Shown: positions 17,381-26,659, counted from the first letter of the stretch. The stretch is DNA of 64,000 bases from Saprospiraceae bacterium (GCA_016722295.1 JADKGL010000026.1:477501-541500), one strand, 5' to 3'. The notes: generated by a model from the letters alone, not told the origin. Numbers and translations: made by a program.

Positions 17381-17611
17381 TATTTAAAGAAATAAAAATA
17401 ATAAGAATCTATTGCATTTATAGTATCAATGAAGTGATAGTTTATGGCAGGCTGATGAGGTTTATAATTTCGTGTGATCCGATGACCGATCAGTTTTGCT
17501 GATAAGAGCAAACCAGTACCTTTTTATAATTTTAGTATTAGAAAGAAGATATTATCTTAATCTAATATAATTACATCCAATAGTTGTCGTAAACTGTTGG
17601 ATGTTTTTTTT
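17381..17611 (+). ncRNA. Candidate structured small RNA
   Basis: A 365-bp gap between two plus-strand genes contains a near-consensus promoter (TTG at 17347, 17 bp, CATCTTTG at 17367-17374) and, about 200 bp later, a strong terminator (17573-17611). Between them GGTTT (about 17459) and AAACC (about 17513) can close a domain that contains the hairpin ATCAG-TTTTG-CTGAT. No ORF is present. It does not match any RNA family I can name. Inference only. Confidence 0.35.
17573..17611 (+). terminator. Rho-independent terminator
   Basis: ACATCCAA and TTGGATGT pair, with further pairing of AGTT and AACT in the loop, followed by eight T. It lies 250 bp after the AraC gene and 75 bp before the next gene. 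Confidence 0.85.
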
Positions 17612-17671
17612 ACGATAGATTGCAATTCAGCTTAGAATTGTGAAAATTCAAGGCATATTAGGAGAATTTTC

Positions 17672-17679
17672 TATTTTTG
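17672..17679 (+). promoter_or_regulatory. -7 promoter element abutting the start codon (TATTTTTG)
   Basis: Perfect TANNTTTG ending 6 bp before the ATG at 17686. The expected transcription start falls on the ATG, suggesting a leaderless mRNA. Confidence 0.5.
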
Positions 17680-17685
17680 TCAAAT

Positions 17686-18231
17686 ATGAAAAAGTTCTGT
17701 CGTTGGATTTTGAATTTGATTAACTGGAAAGTAGTAGGAACTGAAAATATGATTCCTTTTCGTCAATATGTGGTTATAGTGGCCTCTCACACGTCAAACT
17801 GGGATTTTCCATTAGGAATTGTTGTGAGAACAGCCTTTGATTTACAAAAAATAAAATTTTTAGGAAAATCTAGTTTGTTTAAATGGCCTCATGGATTCCT
17901 ATTTCGATGGCTGGGAGGATTTCCTGTAGAAAGAAGCAAAAGAAGTAATTTAGTCCAAGACTGCATTGAATTGTTTAAAAAAAATGGTGATTTATGTATT
18001 ATAATATCTCCTGAAGGGACACGTAAGAAAGTTGAAAAATTTAAAACTGGATACTATTATATTGCAAAAGGAGCAAATATCCCAATTTTTAGATGCAAAT
18101 TTGATTATTTTCAGAAAATTGTTTCATTTGATGTTCCTTTTTTTGTGGGGAATGATGCTGCGGAGGATCTTAAAGTGATTGAAGACTATTTTCGAGGCAC
18201 ACCTGGGAAAATACCTGCTCTTAGTTTTTGA
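17686..18231 (+). CDS. 1-acylglycerol-3-phosphate O-acyltransferase-like (PlsC family)
   Basis: 181 aa from the ATG at 17686; a TTG three codons earlier lies inside the promoter. Family motifs are present in order: HTSNWD (HxxxxD catalytic motif, about 33-38), GFPVERSKR (substrate phosphate binding) and ISPEGTR. Known: such enzymes acylate lysophosphatidic acid or related acceptors at the inner membrane. It is shorter than the usual ~240 aa PlsC, fitting a compact subfamily common in Bacteroidota. The acceptor is uncertain. Confidence 0.83.
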   Translation: MKKFCRWILNLINWKVVGTENMIPFRQYVVIVASHTSNWDFPLGIVVRTAFDLQKIKFLGKSSLFKWPHGFLFRWLGGFPVERSKRSNLVQDCIELFKKNGDLCIIISPEGTRKKVEKFKTGYYYIAKGANIPIFRCKFDYFQKIVSFDVPFFVGNDAAEDLKVIEDYFRGTPGKIPALSF

Positions 18232-18327
18232 CTTTTCCCGAATAGTGGAGTCTAATTTAATATTAACTTTTATTTAAACCTGAATCTAAGAATTGCTTTT
18301 TAATTTTACAAATTCAATTTGATACAA

Positions 18328-19170
18328 ATGAAAAAATATCTATACGCAATTATACTTTTTAGTTTTGGAGCAATTCTATTTATGTCTAACCGAGGAGGGC
18401 GAGGAACTGTAGGTAATGTCGGGAGTACAGGAGCACCTGGCGATGACAATACAGTATGCCAAAGTTGTCATAATGGTCCAATTACTGTTGCTCTGAATAT
18501 TTCTATTCTTGATGGAACAGATACGGTGAGTAGTTATTCACCTGGCAAAGAGTATACAGTGCATGTAAGAGTAAATCACACTGGTGGCACTGCTCCAAAG
18601 GCTCATGGCTTCCAAATCGTGGCACTCAAAGCGCCTCTTAATGTAAATGGATCAGATATTAAAACTTGGTCTGTCATAGGCACAAATGCAAAAATTGTAA
18701 ATATTAATGGTCGCCAATATGTAGAGCACAATGATCGAAGTGTTGAAAATTTATTTCAAATGAAATGGATCGCTCCTGTTGCTGGATCAGGTCCAGTTAG
18801 TTTTTATACCGCAGGAAATGGTGTAAATAGTAATAATACAACAAGTGGAGATGGATCAGCTAGAGCGTCAAAGCAACTGAATGAAAAAGGTGCCACATCA
18901 ATCGCTTATCAAGAATCAGATCATGTAAAAATCTACCCTAACCCAGCGTCAGATAAAATTTCTTTACAAGGTGCTGATCTTGCTTCTGTGAAAAGAGTGG
19001 CTATTAAAGATTTATTTGGTAAAACATATTATTCTGAAAACTTCAGTTCAAGTAAAAATACAATCGATATTTCAAATTTGTATGATGGAGTTTATTTTCT
19101 AATGCTTTATGATGAAAATCAAAAATTAATTAGAACCAATAAATTGGTAAAAAGACAAAATAGAGCCTAA
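18328..19170 (+). CDS. Choice-of-anchor V (Reelin-like) protein with CxxCH motif and T9SS tail
   Basis: 280 aa from the ATG at 18328. Signal peptide or anchor at 1-20, then a CQSCH motif (Cys44, Cys47, His48) of the heme c attachment type next to GAPGDDN. A Reelin-like beta-domain (about 50-185) follows, as in 'choice-of-anchor V' proteins, and then a T9SS type A tail (VKIYPNPASDKIS...DGVYFLMLYD). Inference: exported to the cell surface by T9SS; whether it really carries heme is untested. Confidence 0.8.
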   Translation: MKKYLYAIILFSFGAILFMSNRGGRGTVGNVGSTGAPGDDNTVCQSCHNGPITVALNISILDGTDTVSSYSPGKEYTVHVRVNHTGGTAPKAHGFQIVALKAPLNVNGSDIKTWSVIGTNAKIVNINGRQYVEHNDRSVENLFQMKWIAPVAGSGPVSFYTAGNGVNSNNTTSGDGSARASKQLNEKGATSIAYQESDHVKIYPNPASDKISLQGADLASVKRVAIKDLFGKTYYSENFSSSKNTIDISNLYDGVYFLMLYDENQKLIRTNKLVKRQNRA

Positions 19171-19183
19171 TATTTTTTACATT

Positions 19184-20503
19184 TTACTCTTTCAATAGGT
19201 AGGCTATTCTCTTAAGTTCAATCTCAGCAAGTTTATGTAAATAATTGACTTGTATTCGTTGATATCCAAGATTTTCAAAACTAGATTGAGCAGATTGTAA
19301 TTCCAATAATGTAGCTTGATTGTATTGGTATTTTTGTAACGTTAACTCTACCAACTGTAAAGCAAGTTGATAATTGTTCGTGAGTTGTTTACTTTGAGAT
19401 TGAAGACTTTGATATTGAGAATACATTTTAGCAACTTCATTTTGCATCATTTTGTACTTATCTTCTTTCGCCAACTCAGCATTTTTGATCTGGTAGTTCA
19501 ATACTTTTTCTTGTGATTTGACAAGACCTGAATAGATTGGTATTTGAATTGTTGCGCCTAAACTTGGTCCATAACTTTCATTTAATAAATTGAATCCACT
19601 AGAACTTTTGGTATAGTTCAAATTATAGGCTGCATTCATTCTGATTGACGGATATTTCAATGCTTTTGTTTCTTTGAGTAAAATTTCATTTAGTCGAATG
19701 ATATTTTCTGAATAAACAAAATCTACATTTTTATAGAGTCGCTCTTCAATAATTTTTTCTACCAAACTATTGTCAATTAGAATTGAGTCATTGACTATTA
19801 TTTTTTGTCGAGGCGAAATTCCAATATATTGTATTAAATCAAGTTCACTTTGTCGTAACAGCATTTCTTGGTTCGCAATGGCAAGTGTAGAATTATTGAT
19901 ATCCATCAATGCCGTTATACGATCAACTTCGTTTGCCATTCCAACAATAGCTCTTTGACTGATCAAATTGGATTTATTTTTTGAAAACTCAAAATTCTTT
20001 TTTAGCAAATCAATAAATGCAGATTGCTTTATTATGTCATAATATTTGATCATCACATTAGCTATCGTATTTTGAATTTGTATATTGAGTTCATGTTCGC
20101 TTTGTTCAGTGAGGAGTTCAAGTCTTTTTTTAGTAAATTTAACTCGATCTCCATTATATAATAAGATACTGCCATTGACTCCAGTTGCGATATTATTTGT
20201 CAATGCATTATTCTTTGAAATTTCTACACCATTGCTTAAGTTCTGATGAATATTAGTCAATGAATTTGTATTGTTTAGAACCGCATTAACTTGAGGCATT
20301 CCACCTGCATTTGCATAGGTATTGTTCAAATTGGCTATAGCAATATTATTTCTAGCTACTTGAATGTTCAAATTATTTTGCAAAGCAGAATCTATTGCAC
20401 TCTGTAAGCTTAGTTGAATTTGAGCATAATTATTCTCAATCGAATTGAAGAGAATAAATATGCAAAGCAATACTTTAATTCTGTTTTTAATTCTCATTTT
20501 CAT
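19184..20503 (-). CDS. TolC family outer membrane efflux protein
   Basis: 439 aa from the ATG at 20503. Signal peptide (ending near NNYAQ) and long amphipathic, Gln/Asn-rich helices repeated in two halves, typical of the TolC alpha-barrel; LQSAIDSALQNNLNIQVARN is the usual N-terminal family signature. It is the outer-membrane duct of the RND pump encoded just upstream, and its start overlaps the permease stop by 17 bp. Confidence 0.88.
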   Translation of the reverse strand: MKMRIKNRIKVLLCIFILFNSIENNYAQIQLSLQSAIDSALQNNLNIQVARNNIAIANLNNTYANAGGMPQVNAVLNNTNSLTNIHQNLSNGVEISKNNALTNNIATGVNGSILLYNGDRVKFTKKRLELLTEQSEHELNIQIQNTIANVMIKYYDIIKQSAFIDLLKKNFEFSKNKSNLISQRAIVGMANEVDRITALMDINNSTLAIANQEMLLRQSELDLIQYIGISPRQKIIVNDSILIDNSLVEKIIEERLYKNVDFVYSENIIRLNEILLKETKALKYPSIRMNAAYNLNYTKSSSGFNLLNESYGPSLGATIQIPIYSGLVKSQEKVLNYQIKNAELAKEDKYKMMQNEVAKMYSQYQSLQSQSKQLTNNYQLALQLVELTLQKYQYNQATLLELQSAQSSFENLGYQRIQVNYLHKLAEIELKRIAYLLKE

Positions 20504-22589
20504 CAATATTTTTCACATGTTTTCCAGATAAAAACAAATAGATAGCAGGAATTACAAATAGTGTCAAGACAAGAGAAAAACAAACACCTCCGACAATAAC
20601 GATCCCCAATGGTATTCTACTGGTAGAAGCCGAACCAAAGCTCAATGCGATTGGCAACGCTCCCAATGCAGTAGCTAAACTGGTCATAATTATAGGCCTT
20701 AATCGCTCTGCAGCACCATCAATCGTTGCTTGAAGTTTCGACATTCCCAATAATCTCTTTTTATTTGCAAATTCGACAATCATAATTCCATTTTTGGTAA
20801 CAAGCCCTATTAAAGTGATCATTCCTATTTGTGAAAAAATATTTAAAGTATGACCAAAAAAATAAAGGCTGCCTAATGCTCCTGTTAACGCCAATGGAAC
20901 GGTGATCATGATAATAATGGGATCTTTAAAACTTTCAAATTGTGCGGACAAGACCAAGTAGATCAACAGTAATGCCAATAAGAATGCAAACAAAGTATTG
21001 GAGGAACTTTCTTCGAAATCGCGAGAAGGACCACTTAATGAGGTCTGAAATGACTCATCAAGTTTTTCAGCTGCGATACTGCGCATGACTTTTATTCCAT
21101 CACCAATCGTTTTTCCCTCTGCTAATGATGCAGAGATTGTTGCAGATTTATATCTATTGAAATGATATAAAGTAGGAGGATTAGCAGAAGATCTTGTCTC
21201 TACCACAGATGATAATGGTATATTTTCTCCTCTGTTATTTCTCACATAAAGTTTCGTGATATCAGCAGGATCTTGCCTATCCATAAGATCCACTTGACCG
21301 ATCACTTGATATTGCCTTCCTTCATGAATATAATAATCTAATCGACGACCACTAAATGCACTTTGAATCGTGTTTGCAATATCTGAAATAGTCAATCCCA
21401 ACTCCCTTGCTTTCAATCGATCAATTGTGATCTGTTCTTCCGGTTTATTAAATTTTAAATTGATATCCACATTTTGAAAAGTCTTATCAGCTCTTGCTTG
21501 CTCCACGATTTCAGTTACGCCAGTTTTAAGTTTCTCAAAATCCAAATTCTGCACCACAAATTGCACTGGTAGAGAGCCTCTTGAAGCAAGTCCAACAGAT
21601 ATGGTTTGTTCCTCAATAGCAAACAATCTAACATCATTAAATCTTCCCAATTTCTTATTTAGATTTTTTACAATATCGCTTTGTTTGAGTTCTCTTTCAT
21701 CTGGAGATGTTAAGCCAATTCGCCCCATACCACTATTTACACCTGTGCTCATAAATCCTGGTACAGAAAAGAAAGAAAATGTGCGATGAGGAATTGAATC
21801 CATCATGAAAGTCTCCAAATTATTAGCGATCTTTCTCATAAAATCAAAACTTGCTCCCTCTTGACCTGACATAGTAATTCTAAATGTGCTTTTGTCTTCT
21901 AATGGAGCCAATTCACTCTGCAATGTATTCATCAAATAATATATAGAAACACCACAAGCCAAGATTAAAACCCACGCGATCCATTTTACTTTAATAAATG
22001 CACTGAGTAAATTTCGATATCCATTTTCAAATGATCTAAAGAAAGGCTCTGTTTTATTATAAAACCAACCGTGATTATTACCTCCAAGATAAACATTGAG
22101 CACTGGTGTAATCGTCAATGATACAAATGCAGAAATCAATGTAGCACTTGACACCACTATGGCAAACTCTCTAAATAAACTCCCTACAAATCCTTCTAGA
22201 AAAAGTACTGGTAAAAAGACGACAGCGAGTGTCAAAGAAGTAGACAAAACAACGAAAATTATTTCTTTACTTCCCTCAATTGCTGCTTGTCTGCGAGACA
22301 TCCCTGCCTCCATTTTTTTGAATATATTTTCAGTCACTACGATCCCATCATCTACGACCAATCCTGTGGCAAGAACGATCCCTAATAAGGTGAGGATATT
22401 AATCGAAAATCCTGCAAAATACATGATCGAAAATGTCGCAATCAATGATATCGGAATATCAATCAGTGGCCTAATCGCTACAGCCCAATTTCTACAGAAA
22501 AAGACGATCACTAGAATCACCAAACAACGCGCAATAATGAGCGTCTCCTTTACTTCTTTTAAGGATTTTTTTATTGATTGTATTGTCAA
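20487..22589 (-). CDS. RND efflux permease, C-terminal two-thirds (frameshifted gene)
   Basis: About 695 residues continuing an AcrB/MexB-type proton-driven inner-membrane pump. It begins within TM2-TM3 (LIDIPISLIATFSIMYFAG) and includes the proton-relay aspartates of TM4 (VVDDGIVVTEN), the second periplasmic loop and TM7-TM12. No true start codon exists at its head: the frame continues from the upstream piece (22492-23553) after a break at an A7 run near 22571-22577. With the break repaired the protein would be about 1020 aa, normal for the family. Confidence 0.85.
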   Translation of the reverse strand: MTIQSIKKSLKEVKETLIIARCLVILVIVFFCRNWAVAIRPLIDIPISLIATFSIMYFAGFSINILTLLGIVLATGLVVDDGIVVTENIFKKMEAGMSRRQAAIEGSKEIIFVVLSTSLTLAVVFLPVLFLEGFVGSLFREFAIVVSSATLISAFVSLTITPVLNVYLGGNNHGWFYNKTEPFFRSFENGYRNLLSAFIKVKWIAWVLILACGVSIYYLMNTLQSELAPLEDKSTFRITMSGQEGASFDFMRKIANNLETFMMDSIPHRTFSFFSVPGFMSTGVNSGMGRIGLTSPDERELKQSDIVKNLNKKLGRFNDVRLFAIEEQTISVGLASRGSLPVQFVVQNLDFEKLKTGVTEIVEQARADKTFQNVDINLKFNKPEEQITIDRLKARELGLTISDIANTIQSAFSGRRLDYYIHEGRQYQVIGQVDLMDRQDPADITKLYVRNNRGENIPLSSVVETRSSANPPTLYHFNRYKSATISASLAEGKTIGDGIKVMRSIAAEKLDESFQTSLSGPSRDFEESSSNTLFAFLLALLLIYLVLSAQFESFKDPIIIMITVPLALTGALGSLYFFGHTLNIFSQIGMITLIGLVTKNGIMIVEFANKKRLLGMSKLQATIDGAAERLRPIIMTSLATALGALPIALSFGSASTSRIPLGIVIVGGVCFSLVLTLFVIPAIYLFLSGKHVKNIDENEN

Positions 22590-23553
22590 TCAGCTTTGTG
22601 AAAATGATGTCACCACTTTGATCACTGTCAGTTATTTCTTTAAGTCTGCGATCAAATTCATTTGCAATATTTACATAGTTGGCACCAGGCTGTGGCACGA
22701 TAGCCAAGCCCACAGCACTCACCCCATTCATTCGCCATGTTTGCTCAAGATTCTCAGGACCGATCTCGACTCTTGCTACATCAGATAATCGTGTGATACC
22801 CTGACCATCAGCTCGCAATATCATGTTGCGAAAATCTTCTTCAGTGCTCATTCTGCCAAGAGCCTTTATCGTAAGTTCAGTTTTATTTCCATAAATTTTT
22901 CCTGAAGGCATCTCGATATTTTCTTTTGACAATGCATTTGAAATATCTGTAAAGGCAATATTCTGCGCATTCATTTTATCCAAATCCATCCATATTCGCA
23001 TTGAAGGCCGCTTCTGTCCTATGATATTAACTGCACTAACTTCTGGAATAGTTTGAAATCTATTTTGCAAAACATTCTCTGCATAATCACTTAATTCCAA
23101 CAATCCTTTACTTGGACTTTGGATAGCAAGAATGATTATAAAATCACTATTTGCATCGGACTTATTTACCACTGGTGGGGCATCGATATCTTGAGGTAAA
23201 TTACGTATAGATTGGCTTACTTTATCTCTTACATCATTGGTGGCAGATTCAAGATCAGTACTGAGATCAAACTCCACGGTGATATTACTATTTCCGACCG
23301 CACTCGTTGATGATATCGTTCGAATTCCTGGAATCCCATTTATGGATTTTTCAAGAGGTTCTGTGATTTGATTTTCTATAATTTCTGCATTGGCACCTGC
23401 ATAATTTGTCCGCACATTGACAGTAGGAGGATCGATGGCTGGATATTCTCTCACACCCAATCTGGTATAACCAATAATACCAAACAATACAATGACTAGA
23501 TTCATCACTATGGCGAGCACCGGTCTTCGTATACATAATTCAGATATATTCAT
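22492..23553 (-). CDS. RND efflux permease, N-terminal third (frameshifted gene)
   Basis: Residues 1-~330 are the N-terminus of an AcrB/MexB-like permease: the cytoplasmic start MNISELCIRRPVLAIVM with TM1, then the PN/PC porter domains. After LIDNTIN the frame goes wrong at a run of seven A and ends in ~24 unrelated residues. The correct continuation (KSLKEVKETLIIA) is in the other frame, so one extra A or two missing A explain the break. It sits between the adaptor gene (6 bp upstream) and tolC. Confidence 0.85.
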   Translation of the reverse strand: MNISELCIRRPVLAIVMNLVIVLFGIIGYTRLGVREYPAIDPPTVNVRTNYAGANAEIIENQITEPLEKSINGIPGIRTISSTSAVGNSNITVEFDLSTDLESATNDVRDKVSQSIRNLPQDIDAPPVVNKSDANSDFIIILAIQSPSKGLLELSDYAENVLQNRFQTIPEVSAVNIIGQKRPSMRIWMDLDKMNAQNIAFTDISNALSKENIEMPSGKIYGNKTELTIKALGRMSTEEDFRNMILRADGQGITRLSDVARVEIGPENLEQTWRMNGVSAVGLAIVPQPGANYVNIANEFDRRLKEITDSDQSGDIIFTKLIDNTINKKILKRSKGDAHYCALFGDSSDRLFL

Positions 23554-23559
23554 GATGTG

Positions 23560-24624
23560 TTATTTGGCTTCTATAAAATCTTGTGATGACTTTATTTGTT
23601 TTATCTTAAGTTCGGCATTGGGTCTTACGAATAAGACACCACCAACTACAACACTGTCTCCTTGATTGATCCCTTCTGTAATTTGAACCACATTAGCATT
23701 TCTAATTCCAGTCTTCACATTTTGAAATTTCCCCTTTCCGTTTTTCACTATGACGACTTGATTGGATAATGCATCAGGGATTATGGCATTGGTTGGTACT
23801 ACAATACCTTTTTCACTTTTATCCAAATTAATTTTGACAAAGGATCCAGCTTTCAACTTATTTGAGTGAAGTTTTGCTCGGACTTTAGCATTATTTGTTG
23901 AATTGTTTATATTTGATTCAAATGCTACAATAGTGGCAGATAAAATCTCTGAAGAATGGGGTGAACTCACATTTACTTTTTGATTTATTTTCAACAGCGG
24001 TAAATAGGATTCTGGAACAAGAAAATCTAGTTTAAACTGGTCCTTACTTTGCAAGGTAGTCAAAACTGAACTTGGCGTAACATAAGCACCATTGCTTATT
24101 TGTCTTAGACCAAGCACACCAGAAAAAGGCGCTCGAATTTCAGTTTTGTCCAGTTGAGCTTGCAGAATATTTTTATTGGCGGTGATGAGATTTACCTGAC
24201 TCAAGGCTTGATCATAGTCAGCCTGATTAACCCCATTGATCTCTAACAATTTTTTCAACCTTTGTTCTGTTTTTACTGCCATGTCATACTGGACTTGAAG
24301 TTGTTGCTGCTGAGCTTGTAAATCTGCATTGTTTATCCTTGCCAACAATGTACCTGCCGCCACAGCTGCGCCATCATTTATCATAAGCTGAGTGATCCTC
24401 CCACTTACTTCTGGCCGAATCTCGATCATTTCTTGAGGCAATACATTTCCATTTAATTCTACCGTACTGGGTAAATTATTGAAATCAGCGATAAGTACAT
24501 CTACTAGCACAGGTGGCTTTTTGGCTGAAGTCTGTGCGCCTTCCTTGATATTTTTTTTACACGCTGCTAGGGAAATACAGCTGATTAAAATAATTACACT
24601 ATAATTTTTCAATTGATTTGCCAT
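23560..24624 (-). CDS. RND efflux periplasmic adaptor subunit (membrane fusion protein)
   Basis: 354 aa from the ATG at 24624. Lipoprotein signal with lipobox LAAC, then the lipoyl half (IRPEVSGRITQLMINDGAAVAAGTLLARI), an alpha-hairpin of about 100 residues (QAQQQQLQVQYDMA ... LDKTEIRAPFSG), the second lipoyl half and beta-barrel. It links the inner-membrane RND permease to TolC. First gene of the adaptor-permease-tolC operon; a TACCTTTG promoter lies just upstream. The longer TTG start at 24645 lies inside that promoter and is rejected. Confidence 0.9.
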   Translation of the reverse strand: MANQLKNYSVIILISCISLAACKKNIKEGAQTSAKKPPVLVDVLIADFNNLPSTVELNGNVLPQEMIEIRPEVSGRITQLMINDGAAVAAGTLLARINNADLQAQQQQLQVQYDMAVKTEQRLKKLLEINGVNQADYDQALSQVNLITANKNILQAQLDKTEIRAPFSGVLGLRQISNGAYVTPSSVLTTLQSKDQFKLDFLVPESYLPLLKINQKVNVSSPHSSEILSATIVAFESNINNSTNNAKVRAKLHSNKLKAGSFVKINLDKSEKGIVVPTNAIIPDALSNQVVIVKNGKGKFQNVKTGIRNANVVQITEGINQGDSVVVGGVLFVRPNAELKIKQIKSSQDFIEAK

Positions 24625-24642
24625 TTCTGGGTTAATATTGCA

Positions 24643-24650
24643 CAAAGGTA
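24643..24650 (-). promoter_or_regulatory. -7 promoter element (TACCTTTG) of the efflux operon
   Basis: Perfect TANNTTTG on the minus strand with a predicted leader of about 12 nt. No regulator gene or clear operator is beside it. Confidence 0.5.
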
Positions 24651-24758
24651 ATGGAAAGCCCCTAATGATTTTCGAATTCCATAAATATTAAGGCTAATAC
24701 AGTTTAATTTAAATTAGTTTTAACATTTCAAATTTTAAATAAACAGATCACGAAAGAA

Positions 24759-26234
24759 ATGCAATCTGAAAATAAAAATTCTTATGATATCGCCCTCATC
24801 GGCGCTGGTATAATGAGTGCAACTTTGGCTACATTGCTCAGTGAATTAGATCCCAGTTTAAAAATCCTTATCCTAGAAAGATTAGATCGAGTTGCAGCCG
24901 AAAGCTCGTCGGCATGGAACAATGCAGGAACAGGACATTCTGCATTCTGCGAACTTAACTATACTTCAATGGATTCTGAAGGAAACATTGACATTAGCAA
25001 AGCGATCAAAATAGCGCATTCTTTTGAAGTGTCAAAACAGTTCTGGGCATACTTAAGGCAGCAAAAATATTTTGCAAAAAGTGAACTCAAATTTATTCAT
25101 AAAATACCACATATAAGTTTTGTTTGGAATAATGCGAATTGTGATTTTTTAACTAAAAGATATGAAGCACTCAAGAGCCATGTTTATTTTGAAAATATGG
25201 AAATCAGCGATGATCCAAATATTATAAAACAATGGATTCCATTGGTATTGAATGGACGAAATCCAGACCAAAAAATCAATGCCACTCAAGTTAATGATGG
25301 AACTGATGTCAATTTTGGTGAACTCACTAAAAGCATGATTGAACATCTAGAGCAAAAAAAGAAAATTCAACTTTACCTCGGAAGCGATATCCAAGGCTTG
25401 GAAAAACAAAATGATTCTAGATGGAAAATTAGTTATTGCAAAAATGATGAAATGAATTCTTGCTTGGCCAATTTTGTGTTTATTGGAGCGGGTGGAGGAA
25501 CATTAAAATTATTGGATATGGCAGATCTCCCTGAGGCAAAAGGATATGGTGGTTTCCCCATCAGTGGTCAGTTCCTTAAGTGTACAAATCCAAAAGTAAT
25601 ATCACAACATCGAGCTAAGGTTTATGGAAAAGCGGCCTTCGGAGCGCCACCAATGAGTGTTCCTCATTTAGACACTAGATATATTGATGGTAAGAAAGAA
25701 TTATTGTTTGGACCATATGCAGGATTTAGTACAAAATTTCTCAAACATGGATCTTATTTTGATCTTCCACTCTCTATTGAAATGGACAATATAAAATCAA
25801 TGATCGGAGCAGGAATTCATAATGTTCCTTTGACAAAATACCTCATAGAACAAGTGGTTCAAAGTCATAGTGACAGAATAGAATCTTTATGCGAATACTG
25901 TCCAGATGCTCGTGATAATGAGTGGGAACTTATCACTGCGGGTCAACGTGTTCAAGTGATAAAAAGCGATGAAGAAGATGGCGGTGTTTTAGAATTTGGA
26001 ACAGAAGTGATTCATGCGCAAGATGGCAGTATGGCAGCTCTTTTAGGTGCTTCTCCTGGTGCTTCAACTGCAGTAAGTATCATGCTAGATATAATAGATA
26101 AATGCTTCATCCAAAATGGTAAAAAAATTAATTGGAAAAAGCAAATTGAAGCAATGTTGCCATTGCATGAATCAGACATCGAACCATTGACAATACGAAA
26201 ACAAATGGCTAAAACTGAGCTCGAATTGTTTTAG
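24759..26234 (+). CDS. mqo: Malate:quinone oxidoreductase
   Basis: 491 aa, usual length. An FAD-dependent peripheral membrane enzyme that oxidises malate to oxaloacetate and passes electrons to the quinone pool. FAD-binding ALIGAGIMSATLA at 12-24; the family signatures SSAWNNAGTGHSAFCELNYT (50-69, interior) and the C-terminal GASPGASTAVSIML are clear. Divergent from the efflux operon. It would replace or back up NAD-malate dehydrogenase in the TCA cycle. Confidence 0.95.
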   Translation: MQSENKNSYDIALIGAGIMSATLATLLSELDPSLKILILERLDRVAAESSSAWNNAGTGHSAFCELNYTSMDSEGNIDISKAIKIAHSFEVSKQFWAYLRQQKYFAKSELKFIHKIPHISFVWNNANCDFLTKRYEALKSHVYFENMEISDDPNIIKQWIPLVLNGRNPDQKINATQVNDGTDVNFGELTKSMIEHLEQKKKIQLYLGSDIQGLEKQNDSRWKISYCKNDEMNSCLANFVFIGAGGGTLKLLDMADLPEAKGYGGFPISGQFLKCTNPKVISQHRAKVYGKAAFGAPPMSVPHLDTRYIDGKKELLFGPYAGFSTKFLKHGSYFDLPLSIEMDNIKSMIGAGIHNVPLTKYLIEQVVQSHSDRIESLCEYCPDARDNEWELITAGQRVQVIKSDEEDGGVLEFGTEVIHAQDGSMAALLGASPGASTAVSIMLDIIDKCFIQNGKKINWKKQIEAMLPLHESDIEPLTIRKQMAKTELELF

Positions 26235-26362
26235 CGCTTCAATTAAGAGAAATTTTTCATATATAATAATTAACTATCTCAAGCATTTAAATAATTTATT
26301 TACACTACACAATAATAGACTAAGAAATTGAGTTATATAAGCAAAACCACAATTATCCGCCT

Positions 26363-26584
26363 ATGGTTGATACCTTTACAAGTAATCAATTCGTAAGGTT
26401 TATTTACAAGGAATGCAGTACCACCGAAGCAGCTTTTATAGAAGAAAGTTGTGACGATGATTGGGAAATGCATGAGGAAATTACGATGCTTAAAGAAGCT
26501 AAATTTAGTTTGCCTATGGCATTGTTTGCCGCTCATCCAACATCTCTTGTCAATATCCTTAATTATTCTAAGAAAACAGCTTAA
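26363..26584 (+). CDS. Small acidic conserved protein
   Basis: 73 aa. The pattern (FVRFIYKECSTTEAAFIEESCDDD, then EMHEEITMLKEAKFSLP) resembles the short Bacteroidota proteins with an anti-sigma-factor-like N-terminal helix and no membrane segment. ATG start and a terminator 30 bp after the stop support a real gene. Function unknown. Confidence 0.6.
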   Translation: MVDTFTSNQFVRFIYKECSTTEAAFIEESCDDDWEMHEEITMLKEAKFSLPMALFAAHPTSLVNILNYSKKTA

Positions 26585-26612
26585 TAGAAAGCTAATTTTT
26601 TCTAAAAAGAAC

Positions 26613-26650
26613 AAAAGACCTTTTGAGATTATTCTCATAAGGTCTTTTTT
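26613..26650 (+). terminator. Rho-independent terminator
   Basis: AAAAGACCTT..GAG and CTC..AAGGTCTTTT form a long stem with a short loop, ending in six T. It closes the small gene upstream and lies just before the GH113-like gene. Confidence 0.85.
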
Positions 26651-26659
26651 GTTGTTTAT

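Noticed and set aside
17450..17520. CTGATGAGG near 17452 as a hammerhead ribozyme core
   Set aside because: The required GAAA after stem II and the conserved cleavage-site core are absent.
22564..22584. Programmed -1 ribosomal frameshift in the RND gene
   Set aside because: The downstream frame is +1 (or -2) relative to the upstream one, so slippage by -1 at the A7 run would not restore it.
22096..22788. 230-codon plus-strand frame opposite the RND permease
   Set aside because: Antisense to highly conserved permease sequence including TM4; no signal or domain of its own.
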